A stretch of 64,000 nt of DNA from Rosa chinensis (Eukaryota; Streptophyta; Magnoliopsida; Rosales; Rosaceae), in contig NC_037093.1 in the NCBI RefSeq assembly GCF_002994745.2, positions 17,185,555-17,249,554 of the forward strand, given 5' to 3'. A program made the position numbers and the translations under genes. Shown one piece after another: positions 20,307 through 30,993 of the stretch. Position 1 is the first letter of the stretch. Each line of letters opens with the position of its first letter. The notes under the pieces were generated by a model. That model was not told the origin of the DNA. It saw nothing but the letters and a program-made list of their open reading frames with translations, and did no database searches.

Positions 20307-21610
20307 TTTCTAAATGTACCCAGCAAATATTTATTTAGACCCAGCAAATCAATTTTACATGAAAAGACAGTTATATCCTCGTACAAAATGACAGTAATAG
20401 TCATGATAAATAAAGATAATAACAAAAGAAACCATAAAGTTTGAAACTCTTTTTTCTATTTCTCTTGCATATGTCTCACTGTTCTGTAGCTGTTGTGTAT
20501 TTGGATGGAATCTGGACAGAGTTGGGTTCGGGAACATGTGTGTTCATATTATGATATTTATTATGTTTTGCATGGCTCATTTCTGGATCTTTAACTTGGC
20601 TGCTGTTAATATTGACTATAAGACTGTTCGGGAGGCTCTTGCAGTTATTAGTATAATTCTCTGTGTTTTTGGTTTGCTCTATGGTGGCTTTTGCAGGATC
20701 CAAATGAGAAAGAGATTCAACTTGCCTTCTTATAACTTCTGTTTTGGTGAACCGGCAGTGTTTGATTGCACGTTGTGGCTTTTCTGTTGTTGGTGTTCTC
20801 TTGCTCAGGAAGTGAGAACAGAGAATACCTATGACATTGTAGAAGACAAGTTTTATAGAAAAGAAACAGATATTCCGAGTCAGCCACCAATGTTACCCTT
20901 GCCCCGTGAAGATGGAGTGGGTCAACTTATTAATTAGGTCTCATTCAAGTTCTTCTTTGGGGAACTACTCAAGCCCAACTAAGACTGGCATAATTGGTTC
21001 TCCAAGTCCTAGCAGATATTCAAATGGACTGTATAATCCAGATAGGGCACTTTCTTCAGTGAAAGAAGAATCTCATCCAACAAATAAGGATAAAACTATG
21101 ACCGCACCTGCACCCTCATTGATACAAAGAGAAGCCACATAGCACCACAAAACTGGGTATAAGATTTACATCGCATTATGATTTGTATACGAATTCTTGT
21201 AGATTTATTTGTAGAACTTCCCCGAATCTTTTGTGTGTTGAAAAAAAAAGTCCTACTCCAGTTGATGTTTAAGCAACTACTTCACGTGGTGGACACAACT
21301 GCTAGTCTAGGCAGGTTCAGGTATCAAATATTAGTGGAAAGAGTGCTTGTATCGCATAGTGGATCATAAAAGTAACTCAACCAAGGGAGATAATCCGATT
21401 TTGCTAGGTGTGGGTTTTGCTGCATGTGAGATTTGATAGGTGTGAGTTTTACTGGGTTTAATTAAATGTAAGGGTATTATTGGAAAAATTGCTGGGTGCA
21501 ATTAGAAATTTTATCATTTTGCTGGTTGTAAAAAATTTGCTGGGTCTACATAGATATTTGCATAATAGCATTTCCATAATTTGCTGGGTCTACATAGATA
21601 TTTGTCTGAC
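20307..21610. mobile_element. Putative TIR element enclosing a PLAC8 gene piece
   Basis: The motif TAGACCCAGCAAAT and variants such as TGTACCCAGCAAAT occur at 20310-20362 and inverted at 21485-21605, on the two sides of the PLAC8 pseudogene. The longest pair compares 20328-20362 with the complement of 21535-21565. On the right the motif is iterated (ATTTGCTGGGTCTACATAG twice, about 45 bp apart). I could not settle the exact ends or find a target duplication. A gene-capturing Mutator-like element is the best guess. A simple inverted duplication around a retained gene piece is the alternative. Confidence 0.45.
20467..21142 (+). pseudogene. PLAC8-family gene, C-terminal fragment with frameshift
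   Basis: The frame from 20467 reads LFCSCCVFGWNLDRVGFGNM, then a hydrophobic segment (IISIILCVFGLLYGGF). It then reads RIQMRKRFNLPSYNFCFGEP, CTLWLFCCWCSLAQEVRT and YDIVEDKFY. These are the cysteine-rich PLAC8 (DUF) motifs of plant membrane proteins linked to cell-size and metal/calcium handling in other members. The N-terminal third is missing. A frameshift near 20906-20937 ends the first frame early (stop before 20938). The tail continues in another frame to 21142 (RSHSSSSLGNYSSP..., ending APSLIQREAT). With no start region and a frameshift it is not a functional gene. It is enclosed by inverted CCCAGCAAAT motifs, which suggests capture by a transposon. The PLAC8 call is confident; the capture route is not. 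Confidence 0.8.
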
Positions 21611-23701
21611 AAACTATGATTCAAAATAGCATTTCCATAATAGTTCTAACATAACGAGACAAATGCATAGGTATAGCTACACCTACTTTTCTAGGAAATT
21701 TAAAATAATTAAAGGCAAATAGAAAAAAAAAAATCTGAAAAGAACCATATGCATATGAATCTTCACCCAAGGAGAAACAGTTGACTATAACATCATTTGA
21801 GAGAGGACAAGATTATTGAAATCATAAGGATTTAGAATAGGGTAATCAAAGACTAACCTTCATTTCTCAATGACTAGAACTGGTTTTGACTGCTGAGATA
21901 TCCAAGTCGTGTCCCTTCTATTGATTACCTATTTGAAGTAAGAATGATATGGTTTACGTATTCCTTCACATGCTTGAGCATAAAGCCCTAAACTCATGTT
22001 AAATTTAAAGGATCATCTGTTATCACTTCTAGTTTTCTGTTTTTTAAAAACAACAAGAACTGTTTGTAGTTTATCATTCTCAAACAGAGACAAAAAACAG
22101 AACAGCAAACTAGAATAATGGGATCTGTTTTTCAGTTATAAGGGGAAAAAAACTTGCTAATTTACCTACTAACTACTTTAAATCAGTGTGACCTGGATTG
22201 TGGGTCTTCTTGGTACGGAAACGCGGTACATTAGTTATCTAGGTACGCGGTACTCTAGGTATATATACTTACTCAATTTATTTTGATTAATACATTTTAA
22301 AAATTCAAACTCATTTTTAATGAAGATAACAACAAGAAAAAGGAATCTTTTTTTTTTTTTTTTGCAGTGATTAAACGTACCAATTAAGATTAATTACGCC
22401 AAAAGAAAAGGAAAAACCTAACAAAAAACTAGCCTTTTGTTTTAGAGAAACTGAATTTGAGAAGAATTTGCTGTGTATTATCATTGATAATAGGGGCCTC
22501 TTTATATAGAGGATTACAATGCATAGAATCTCAATCATACAAGGAAAGTAATCGTACATTGAATAGGAATTTAGATTCTTCTAATTTAATCCTATTACCA
22601 CTAGAGCAAGTAACCTAGAGTTTGGGCCAAACACAAATTAGGATTTACTTGAACACCTTTTTCTTTTTCCTTTCCTATGGCTTTGTCCAAAAAGAAAGAA
22701 ACAAAATATGATCAATTAAAAAAAAAAATTAATAGGATAGGAAGAGGAAGTTGTTGTAGTGCTGTACAACTCTGCAACTATTTCAAGCTGACTGAGAATG
22801 GAGGGAGATATGATCCCATATGTCTAGAAACATCAGAACTTAAATCACAATAAGTTTTTGTCTGTGTAGATTATGAGTTTCAAATGTGCAATAACATGAA
22901 ACTACTGGAGCGCTAGAGTTACTGATCTGGTTCATGATCATACAGAGTTTCAGGTCACGTGATCTGAATCACGGGTCGCCGGCAAACCTAGCGATCCTGG
23001 TAACACTGCTTTTAATATTTTTGGTAATAACTAATTAAGTTTGTTTTGGCACGCATTGCATCATATCTAAGAAAGTTACGAAAGTACTATAAGAACATCT
23101 CAAACGATAATAATTAAGGTGTATCGAAGCAATAATTGACTTTGTCAACACAACTGATCTGACTAATAAAGACATGAGAATTTTTTTTTTTTCTCAAACT
23201 CAACACATATTGAAGCTTCATGAAAGAAAAATGATAAACAAGATTTAATTATTAAAAGAAGACGACTATATCTACACTATTATATGACGTAATGGGCACC
23301 ACTTTTATAGATGAATTTGATCAACCAAGTTATGAAGGAAAAGATAAAAAAATTCTTTTGGGGATGTTCACGTGAGTTATGTATTGATTTTTTATGCTTA
23401 TGGAGTAATATCTACCACAAATTGTAGCTTTATATATGATGCATCTATGTTTATACTTAATGTATATTGTTATTCATCAACATATAACCTTTATAATGAA
23501 AATCTAAACGTGATTGGGTTAAGTCAGCTTCGAGAAATTCTAAAAATAAGAGCATTAGTCTATAAGCTTTGTTGTATATTGGCATTTCTAATATAAAATT
23601 TAAAGTCTTAGGTCTAAGGCGGAAGTCTGTCAATCGTTGGAGTGAAGACCTACTGGAATGAAAAGGAAGCCTCTAATTCCCCAACTAACCCTCTTGGTTA
23701 C
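21611..23701. other. Non-coding interval with LTR-like antisense stretch
   Basis: No gene is visible. At about 22346-22640 a T-run is followed by sequence whose minus strand carries TATATAAAGAGGCC. This resembles the promoter part of a retroelement LTR, but I could not find TG...CA ends with a target duplication. The rest is AT-rich. Confidence 0.35.
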
Positions 23702-23709
23702 TTCACAGG

Positions 23710-24306
23710 TAGGGCTGTCAATTCCGACACGACCCGATAACACGATTCGAAACCCGCACGAAATAAAACGGGTTGAACCCGCACGATTAAAAAGCGGGTC
23801 AGCCGTGGGTCAACCCGCCATGACCCATTTAATAAATGGGTTGGCCATGGGTCAACCCGCCAACACGAAGTGAACCCGTATAACCCGATTATGCTATACT
23901 TCATCTTGAAATTTTGGACGTTGGGAGTATTTGATCATAGGATTAGACACTTTGAAATATTTTGCTTTATAATCATTGGATTTAATTATTTATGAATTAT
24001 ATATAATTATTTATATTTTTCTTCTTGTGTTTTTAGTGAATTTAATCAATTTATGCATTTTTTTTTAGTTAAATGGGTAGCATTGTTAACTCTTAAATGA
24101 GTCATTTTGTCTAATATGACACAACCTATTTATTAAATGGGTTAAGCGGGTTGGAAACGGGTAACCCGTTTAATAAATAGGTTGGCTTTGGATTTAAATT
24201 TTTGACACGATTATTAAATGGGTTGGGTTTGGGTTTGTCTCATGCGACACGATAAATACCTTAACCCAACACGAACCCAACCCAACATGACCTATTGACA
24301 GCCCTA
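23710..24306. mobile_element. hAT-type MITE, 597 bp
   Basis: The termini are perfect inverted repeats TAGGGCTGTCAAT at the left and ATTGACAGCCCTA at the right, flanked by an exact 8-bp duplication ttcacagg (23702-23709 and 24307-24314). The subterminal parts are full of GGGTTAACCC-type and CCCATTTAATAAATGGG palindromes. There is no open frame. Confidence 0.92.
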
Positions 24307-24314
24307 TTCACAGG

Positions 24315-25085
24315 TAAATGCATTGCAATTCATAACCTCTTGTGTCTAAATGCATACTGGGATTGAAGATTGTGTTGCAATCCCATTGAAGTCTGTTTGT
24401 GTGACTTGCTTAATTGTCATTCGGTTTTCTTTGAGGATTTTTCTCTTTCAAAGTAGTCTGTCACTGAGTCTTATAAGGATATTCATTCAGACCGATTTGG
24501 TTAGTCAAGTCTCCTATTTATCTTTAAGGATAAAATCACATTTTATTGATTGATTATTCTTTTGGAAATTTGAAAATTTCCGTGGTTATTGGATTGCTTT
24601 GGATTGAAAATTGGATCTATTGATCTGGTAATGGTCCATATCCGTTAATTTACTTATTTAACGGATCAAACATGGATTTATGTGATTCGATCCCTTATGA
24701 TTCGGTCCATTTTTATAATTATTTGATATATATATATATATATATATTATAAATACAATATTTTGCGCACCTTAGTATATTGTTCTAAGAAGTATTTTAG
24801 TTATTTAATTTTAAAATTCGGTGGTACTCCTCATTTTGTTTCAATGTTTAATTGAAGTTTTTTGAAGTATCATAATAAAAGATTTAATATTATTATGTAA
24901 AATTTAAAAATACTTAATATAATAAACGGATTGGACTAGTGGATTGGATATCTGTTAATCTGCTAGATATGAGTTTGGACTGAGCTATTAGCCATCCTCC
25001 AGGTTAATGGATCGAGTCCAGTTGAATTTTGTTGTTACTAAATGGATTCGGATTTGAGTCGATCCACTCCAAACTCATTTATTGT
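24315..25085. other. Non-coding AT-rich interval with TA microsatellite
   Basis: No gene is visible. A TA run occupies about 24726-24748. GGATCGAGTCC and GGATTGGAT motifs on both sides look like the subterminal sequence of an older hAT MITE, but I found no clear ends. Confidence 0.45.
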
Positions 25086-26202
25086 AGTTTATGTAGAGAT
25101 GGAAAAAATCCCCAGTGGGGCGGAGCTCCATTGGATACCCTACCCAGGATTCCCCGAGAATGGTGAGGATCCCCATCCAATCCCCGCTATCTAAGATTGG
25201 AGATGGGGCGGGGGTATTATGATCCCTATTCCCAAACACGCCCCATAATATATACATATATTTAATTTATAGATATTTTATTATATATATTAATTTATTT
25301 TTTATAATATAAATCACAAATATATACATTTACTACTTTACTTTAATAGCTAAACTTTTACTTTGATGGTATTTTGACTTTTGCACTCACTGAATTATGA
25401 TTTATGAATTTAATCATGTTTTAATTTTATTTGTTACCGATTTTGATTTTAAAAAGACAATATGATAAAAAAATTGTTCTATTTGTTAAATTCTTATTTA
25501 GGGCAGGTTTGGAGGCTTAGGCCCAGTTTGAGATTGATTCCCAAGCTGCTTTTGAACTAAGAAGTGCTTTTGGGCCCAGATCAAGGTGTTTGGTAAAATT
25601 CCTTAAAGTTGATTTTCGTCGAAGCTGCTTCTCCCAACCGCTGTTTCTGAGAAGCAGCAATTCCTAGCTTTTAGGATTTGCTTCTGCGGAACCACTCCTA
25701 AAAAACACGGAGCTTTTAATGAAATATATTCAAATTCCTATTTTGCCTTCGTCCTTTCTGAAAATTACATTTAACCCAGCAACTCAATCTTATCTCTCCA
25801 TCGCAGAAACGCAGATGCATCGTTCTTCTGCTCCTCTGTTTGTCATCAATCCCTAATCCCTAATCCTCATTGGAACAAATGGGGAGAGAGGGCCTCTACT
25901 TTTCCTCCTCACAGCCCATAGTAGCCCAAAGAAAGAAAGAAAGAAAGAAATTATCTACAACCTTCCTCACCTCCTCGGACGCGGACACGCAGCACACTTC
26001 GCGTCCTTGCCTAGTCGCCTCCTCGGCGCAGCAATTCGATGAGATGCAGCCAGTTCTTCTCTTCGTGATGCTGAGTCGAGTTCTTCTTCCTGTACTGATT
26101 TCATTGCAGACTTGCAGTCATCTTCTCCGGCTTTCCCCATCCAAGCTTGCTTTGTTTTCTGAGTTGCTGCAAAATGGAGGTATTTCTTTTCTTTTCTGCA
26201 AA

Positions 26203-26390
26203 GTCTCTTGATTGGTTTAATGGGTTTGTTGATGGAAATAGTGTTCCTGATCAATTCTCTCTTGATTGGTTTAATGGGTTCTTTGATTGAAATAGTGTTC
26301 CTGATCAATTCTCTCTTGATTGGGTTACATGGTTAAATGGGTTTGTTGTCGATTTCTTTTGTATTCCTGATCAATTCTATTTACCATAAG
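26203..26390 (+). repeat. Tandem repeat, about 2.5 units of 55-70 bp
   Basis: CTCTTGATTGGTTTAATGGG and CCTGATCAATTCT alternate in three successive, progressively diverged units inside the PIF/Harbinger-type element. Confidence 0.8.
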
Positions 26391-27295
26391 AAAATTGAGG
26401 TGTCATAATTTAGAAAATTATAGGATTTCTTCATCGGATTCATCATGTTAGTGCTAATGACTCCCTACGACCCTGGTAGGTATTTGAAACTAGTTTTGAA
26501 TGGATTGATTGAGAACAATTCATCGTCTATGCTTGAGTCTGGATCAGCCTGGCTTGTTGCTTTCTAAACTCATTTGTAGCGGTGAGTTATTAATAGCTCA
26601 TGTAGGACAACCTAGTGTCTGATAAAAATCATAAAATGCATGCAATCTTTCTGATTATCCGATTAATGATCACTACTGTGCTATCTGTTTGTTCAAAACT
26701 GTTATCACCTATCTGATGCCTCTTCCCTATGCTCTCTGATATATGCAATTATCTGAATAATGGTTGTTTTGTTGAAAATTGAAATGAAGATGCTGTTGAT
26801 TCTTATGCATATGGTTATCAAATTGATTTGGTTTATATAGAGCAGGGTCGTGAAAGTGAGATATTAGTGATAACTATAGTCAAATGAGTGGGAGTGAGTG
26901 TCTCAGGTCCTTGATGATCATTTTAAACCAATGCCACAAGCATATATTCTTCCATAGCTATCTGCTTAATTTCAGAATCAGACCCACCTCATCTATCAGT
27001 CTTCGCAAGGTACGTTATCACTCTTTCTTTAGCAATTCTCCTGGCACGAAAGGAATAGAATACTGTCTTTTGATTTGTTTTGGGTCTTCTAGTTTTGTTT
27101 TATTTAATTTTTTGAATTTCTGCAGCACTTTCGTGGGAGTGTAATCAGTTTGTGCTTCGCGGAATATAGTAATGCAGCCAATGCTTGCGTTTCGGATGAT
27201 TATCTAGTTCATCAAAATGAAGGTGGTCCAAAGAGGATCGATTCGTTGCATTTTATGGAAGCACGTTGCATTTTAGTTTATTTGATTGTTTTGAC

Positions 27296-27441
27296 AGGGA
27301 AATTTTTTGTTGTAAACTTGAATCAATTCTTGTGCTTCTTTAATTGAGAGTGTTGTAAGAAGGATGAAGAATTTTTTGCTGTAAACTTGAATCAATTCTT
27401 GTGCTTCTTTAATTGAGAATGTTGTAAGAAGGATGACTTCT
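27296..27441 (+). repeat. Tandem duplication of about 72 bp
   Basis: Two adjacent units share GTAAACTTGAATCAATTC and GAAGGATGA, with very few differences, inside the PIF/Harbinger-type element. Confidence 0.85.
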
Positions 27442-28112
27442 TCGAGTATGCTTTGGTCATTGTACAAGTCTATGTGATAATTTAAGGATTGACCTTTAGG
27501 TTTTGTGTACTTTGATTTTACTGTTGTTTTGTATTCATCATCAGTAGTCTCCGTTTTGGATCAATATCATTTCAATGAATTAAACTTCCTTATGGAATTC
27601 TGTTCACAATACACTAGTGCAAAAAGAGTTGTATTAATCTACATATTGAGATAAAAGTGATGCATTAATAATTTAAACTAGTGTGTATAAGGACAATATA
27701 AGAGAAATTTTTTAATTTGATATGGTTACATAATCAGAAATAAAGTTATGTATTTTAGTAGCATTTTTTAGCATGTATGACCATTTTGGTAATTATACCC
27801 AGTCAAAGCACTTTTTACTTATAACTTACCAAACACTCAAAAATTGATTTTCGTTCTCACAACACTTTTATAAACAGTTTACCAAACACCTCAGCTGCTT
27901 CCTCTCACAGCAATATCAGAAGAGTTTCCCCTCACAATACATCAATCCTAAACTGGACCTTAGTCCCCAGTGGTGATGGGGACGGGGAATCCCCTATATT
28001 TTTATTGGAGATGACACGGAGATAGGGGTGGAGAATGACACTGGGGATGGGGATCGGGGATGATATTGTGATCCCCATCCCCGACCCGCCCCATTGCCAT
28101 CCCTAAGTTTAT

Positions 28113-28700
28113 GTGTAGACGTTATAGTATATTGTTGTAGGGACTTTAATTAATTCTGGCGTGTATGTATTTTTCTGATAGTAGCTCTGTGAAGCCGTGT
28201 TAATATATTCATTCTCCTCAAATAAAAATTATTATCAACACACGTTAGACATGAATTCGGATTGAAATAGCCAGGTGAGTACAGTCCAAAAGAAAAGTAT
28301 TGGAGCTTATAGAAAATATTGGTGGTCTTTCCGAAACCAAAAAACTAGACATATGAACAGTATCGAACTGGCAGGGAGTGGTTGGTGTTGAAAAACCCAA
28401 CTGATGGAATCCGGCCACCCCGTCGTGAATATACCATTTTCATGAAAGGTCCGATAACTCGAAATTCTTTTCCTCTTAGCAGCATTAAAAACCCTGCATT
28501 TTACACATGCTTGCGAAAAAAAAAAAAAACGACAACAAGAATTTGTATTTAAAGGACGCATTGTTTAAAGAACAGCAAATATAGTTTAGCACATTGACAC
28601 ATCAATGTGTGTACAATATAATTAAGTAAATATTTCCATCTCTCAAATCTCCTCTTAAACTCATTCAGTCGTAATTAAGTCAGACTATCACTATTCTGAT
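28113..28700. other. Non-coding interval
   Basis: No gene, repeat or transposon end is visible apart from an A-run near 28516. Confidence 0.5.
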
Positions 28701-29430
28701 CAGAAAAGGCAATGGCAGCAAAGCTATTGGAAATAGTTGGAGCATTGCCTGCAGGGACATAGATCAATGCCCCTATTAATGTCGCAACAAATGTTACTAC
28801 TACGATAAGAGTGCTTCTGTATCCAGGCCACCGGCTTCGTACGCAAACCCACAACCAGCCAAGTAACCACCATCAGGGAGAACATCAAGGGTCTTCTCCG
28901 ATGCTACATCCTCCATGGAAGTCATTGAGAACTCGGTTAGGATTGGAGGCCAAAATCGGTCCAGCCACATTGATTTGGACACCCAGATCTAGCTACGCTC
29001 CCCCAAATCTGGCAGCAATCGTAGTTCCAGCCAAAACCAGCCCACCGTCGATGAAGCATGGTGACGGTTTGCTCTGGACGAAGCCAACCCGATTGTAAGA
29101 AACTCACCGCCATAGTACAGACCATCACTGCCATTATCATATACAGGGATCAGAAAATGGAGCCCCCACGGATGAGGCCACCACCACTGGAAACTGCTAT
29201 CCCAAGAGGACAGCTCTATTCTTGACAAATCAAAGACCATCGATGGGAGAAAAAGGATTGTACCCAAATGTGCTGGGCTTGGAGGCTAGTCGAAGGCGCT
29301 ATAAGTGTCACCACCATGCTTTGGGGTTGGAAGTCGGCCAGAGCCGCCATGTTAGTCGCTGCCGCACAAAGACAGCGTTAGTGTTAGCGCGAGGAGAAGT
29401 GCTGCTGGGAAGGCTAGGGTTTTCATCTCG
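28700..29430 (-). pseudogene. Degenerate former coding region, family not recognised
   Basis: The interval is markedly more GC-rich than its neighbours, and the minus strand looks like decayed coding sequence. An ATG at about 29427 opens a signal-peptide-like stretch (MKTLAFPAALLLALTLTLSL) that stops within 25 codons. Further down, separate frames read GGLVLAGTTIAARFGGA, INVAGPILASNPNRVLNDF and, near the end, a hydrophobic VVTFVATLIGALIYVPAG. Stops and frame changes separate these blocks. I do not recognise the family. A secreted or membrane protein is suggested only by the hydrophobic N-terminal stretch. It could instead be part of an unidentified mobile element. Confidence 0.35.
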
Positions 29431-29450
29431 TTCCGATTAAAGCTTTCTAA

Positions 29451-29779
29451 TACTAACTATTTGTACATAATTATACATAATTATATAATAATATAAGGAA
29501 ATTATTACTTTTTCTTCTTCTAATGCATAGATGTCTAATTTAGTCATTAACCTACCTATAAAATACAATTTGAAATATAAAATAATAGATATATGTATTA
29601 AGTAGTTAGGGGTGTGTATTTAAAATTTCTCTATTCATATTTGTCTTTTCAAATGAGTTGACAAATTCTAATAATAATTGAAAAAAATATGGAGGTCCAA
29701 ATATCAAATTTGGATAACCAACTAGAAACCAAATTTAGAGGTCCAAATATCAAAAAATTGCTACACCCATTAATGATAT
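29451..29779. other. Non-coding AT-rich interval
   Basis: Nothing recognisable was found between the degenerate coding region and the MULE. Confidence 0.5.
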
Positions 29780-29788
29780 AATTGCCAT

Positions 29789-30919
29789 GGGGGAGGATCC
29801 GTGGCCACCTAAATTATAGTTAAGATTATACTCAGATTTTAGACCATTAGATCATATAACAACTAATGGTTCAGATTAAACAAAATGTGTTATTTATTTT
29901 TTAAATAATATATTCTATTATATATCTAATAAAATAACAAGCCATTAATTTCTTTCCTATTCTCCTTCAAATTCATTATTACAGACAACTTAAAAAATGC
30001 TCAATAATTACAAGATCCATTTCCTCAAATTACTTTTTTTTTTTTTTTGAAATAGAAGTTGATTGCATTAGATCAACAGCCAAAGGCTAAAGTCTACAAA
30101 GTTTACATAAGCCATCCGGCGAGAAAATCCAAACTACCTATCTAAACCAAAGCAAACTCTTAAGAATCACTGGGACGCTCACATTTAAGCGAGCCTATAC
30201 AAGAATTGAACAAACCTTGTCTCCTACGGAAAGGAAATCATTCAACTAGCCCTAACTTGCCAATCACACAATTGTGGTACAAACTAAAAACTAAAAACGT
30301 CATAGAAGACTCATAGAGACTTGTCCCTGCTCACATTGGCTCATACCCAACAAAAATAAATTAGTAAATAACTAGCTCCTTCCCTTTCGAGTTGTACCAT
30401 CAGATACCTTCTTCACTTTCTTCTTCTTGGAGGCTTTCTTCTCTTTCTCAAATTACTTTCTTGTTTCTCTTATTCTCTAAATTCATTTGTTGCAGGAAAA
30501 ATAATTAATTGAGAAAATAAAATTGATTTTTTTTTATTGATATGCAACTAACCTAAGGAGTAGAATCAACAAACGAAGAATTTTTTTTTCTCAACCTCTA
30601 AGCAAAATTTACTCTATGTTACATGAAAAATTCTAAATAGTTTTCCAATTGATACCTTAAAATTAATGAGGTCAGAGAAGAAAGTGACTAAATAGATAAT
30701 CTCATGTGATTTGGTATTCCAAATTGGGTTTCTCCTGCAGTAAATGAAGGAGTGAGAAAAAAGGAAAAAGTATAATCATCTACTTTTGTATTTTAGAATA
30801 GTATTTATTAAAAAAAACTGATCATGTGATCTGAACCATTATTTGTTATATGATCTAATTGATGGTCTAGAATCAGAGTATAATCTTAACTATAATTTAG
30901 GTGGCCACGGATCTGCCCC
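29789..30919. mobile_element. MULE, non-autonomous, 115-bp TIRs
   Basis: The left end (GGGGGAGGATCCGTGGCC) and the right end read inward (GGGGCAGATCCGTGGCC) begin inverted repeats of about 115 bp that share CACCTAAATTATAGTTAAGA. They are flanked by an exact 9-bp duplication aattgccat (29780-29788 and 30920-30928), as in Mutator-like elements. No transposase. A later antisense retrosequence sits inside (30037-30446). The right end lies only about 28 bp upstream of the TATA box of the metalloproteinase gene. Confidence 0.92.
30037..30446 (-). mobile_element. LINE 3-prime end, antisense, inside the MULE
   Basis: Starts with a long T-run (a poly(A) tail on the minus strand). It is flanked by ctcaaattacttt (30024-30036) and the same sequence at 30447-30459. 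At its far end the minus strand encodes a Lys-rich tail (KKKKVKKVSDGTTRKGRS, then stop), which looks like the end of a LINE open frame followed by its 3-prime UTR. It is a 5-prime-truncated LINE insertion. Confidence 0.75.
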
Positions 30920-30947
30920 AATTGCCATATATTTCAGTTTTGAGTAG

Positions 30948-30955
30948 TATATAAT
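30948..30955 (+). promoter_or_regulatory. TATA box of the metalloproteinase gene
   Basis: TATATAAT lies about 39-46 bp upstream of the ATG, so the predicted 5-prime UTR is short (transcription start near 30975-30980). The MULE terminus is 28 bp upstream, so any regulatory site beyond that must lie inside the transposon or beyond it. Confidence 0.6.
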
Positions 30956-30993
30956 AGCATCTAACTTCTCAGAGACAACAAATATTGGTAGCA

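Larger units (their letters stand above)
25520..27959. mobile_element. PIF/Harbinger-type non-autonomous element, 2.4 kb
   Basis: The ends are GGCCCAGTTTGAGATTGATT and, read inward from the right, GGTCCAGTTTAGGATTGATG. They are flanked by the 3-bp duplication TTA (25517-25519 and 27960-27962), the hallmark of the PIF/Harbinger superfamily. Subterminal sequences share the AAGCTGCTT / AAAGTGC style on both sides. No transposase or Myb-like partner is recognisable. Left of the middle is a GC-richer stretch (25800-26200) that looks like a gene leader with a GAAA microsatellite (about 25931-25949), followed by intron-like sequence, possibly captured. Confidence 0.82.
25094..28104. mobile_element. 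hAT-type non-autonomous element holding a second transposon
   Basis: The left end is TAGAGATGG and the right end CCATCCCTA, flanked by an exact 8-bp duplication agtttatg (25086-25093 and 28105-28112). GGGGATGGGG and CCCCATCCCC subterminal motifs fill both ends (25110-25250 and 27960-28100). Most of the interior is a later PIF/Harbinger-type insertion (25520-27959). Without it the hAT element would be about 570 bp. No transposase. Confidence 0.88.

Noticed and set aside
22346..22640. A complete solo LTR in antisense orientation
   Set aside because: A TATA-like motif and a T-run are present, but I found no TG...CA ends with a matching 5-bp duplication.
25800..26215. Protein-coding gene with overlapping frames on both strands
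   Set aside because: The frames overlap antisense, lack a known domain and lie within a non-autonomous PIF/Harbinger-type element. It may be a captured leader but is not supported as a gene.
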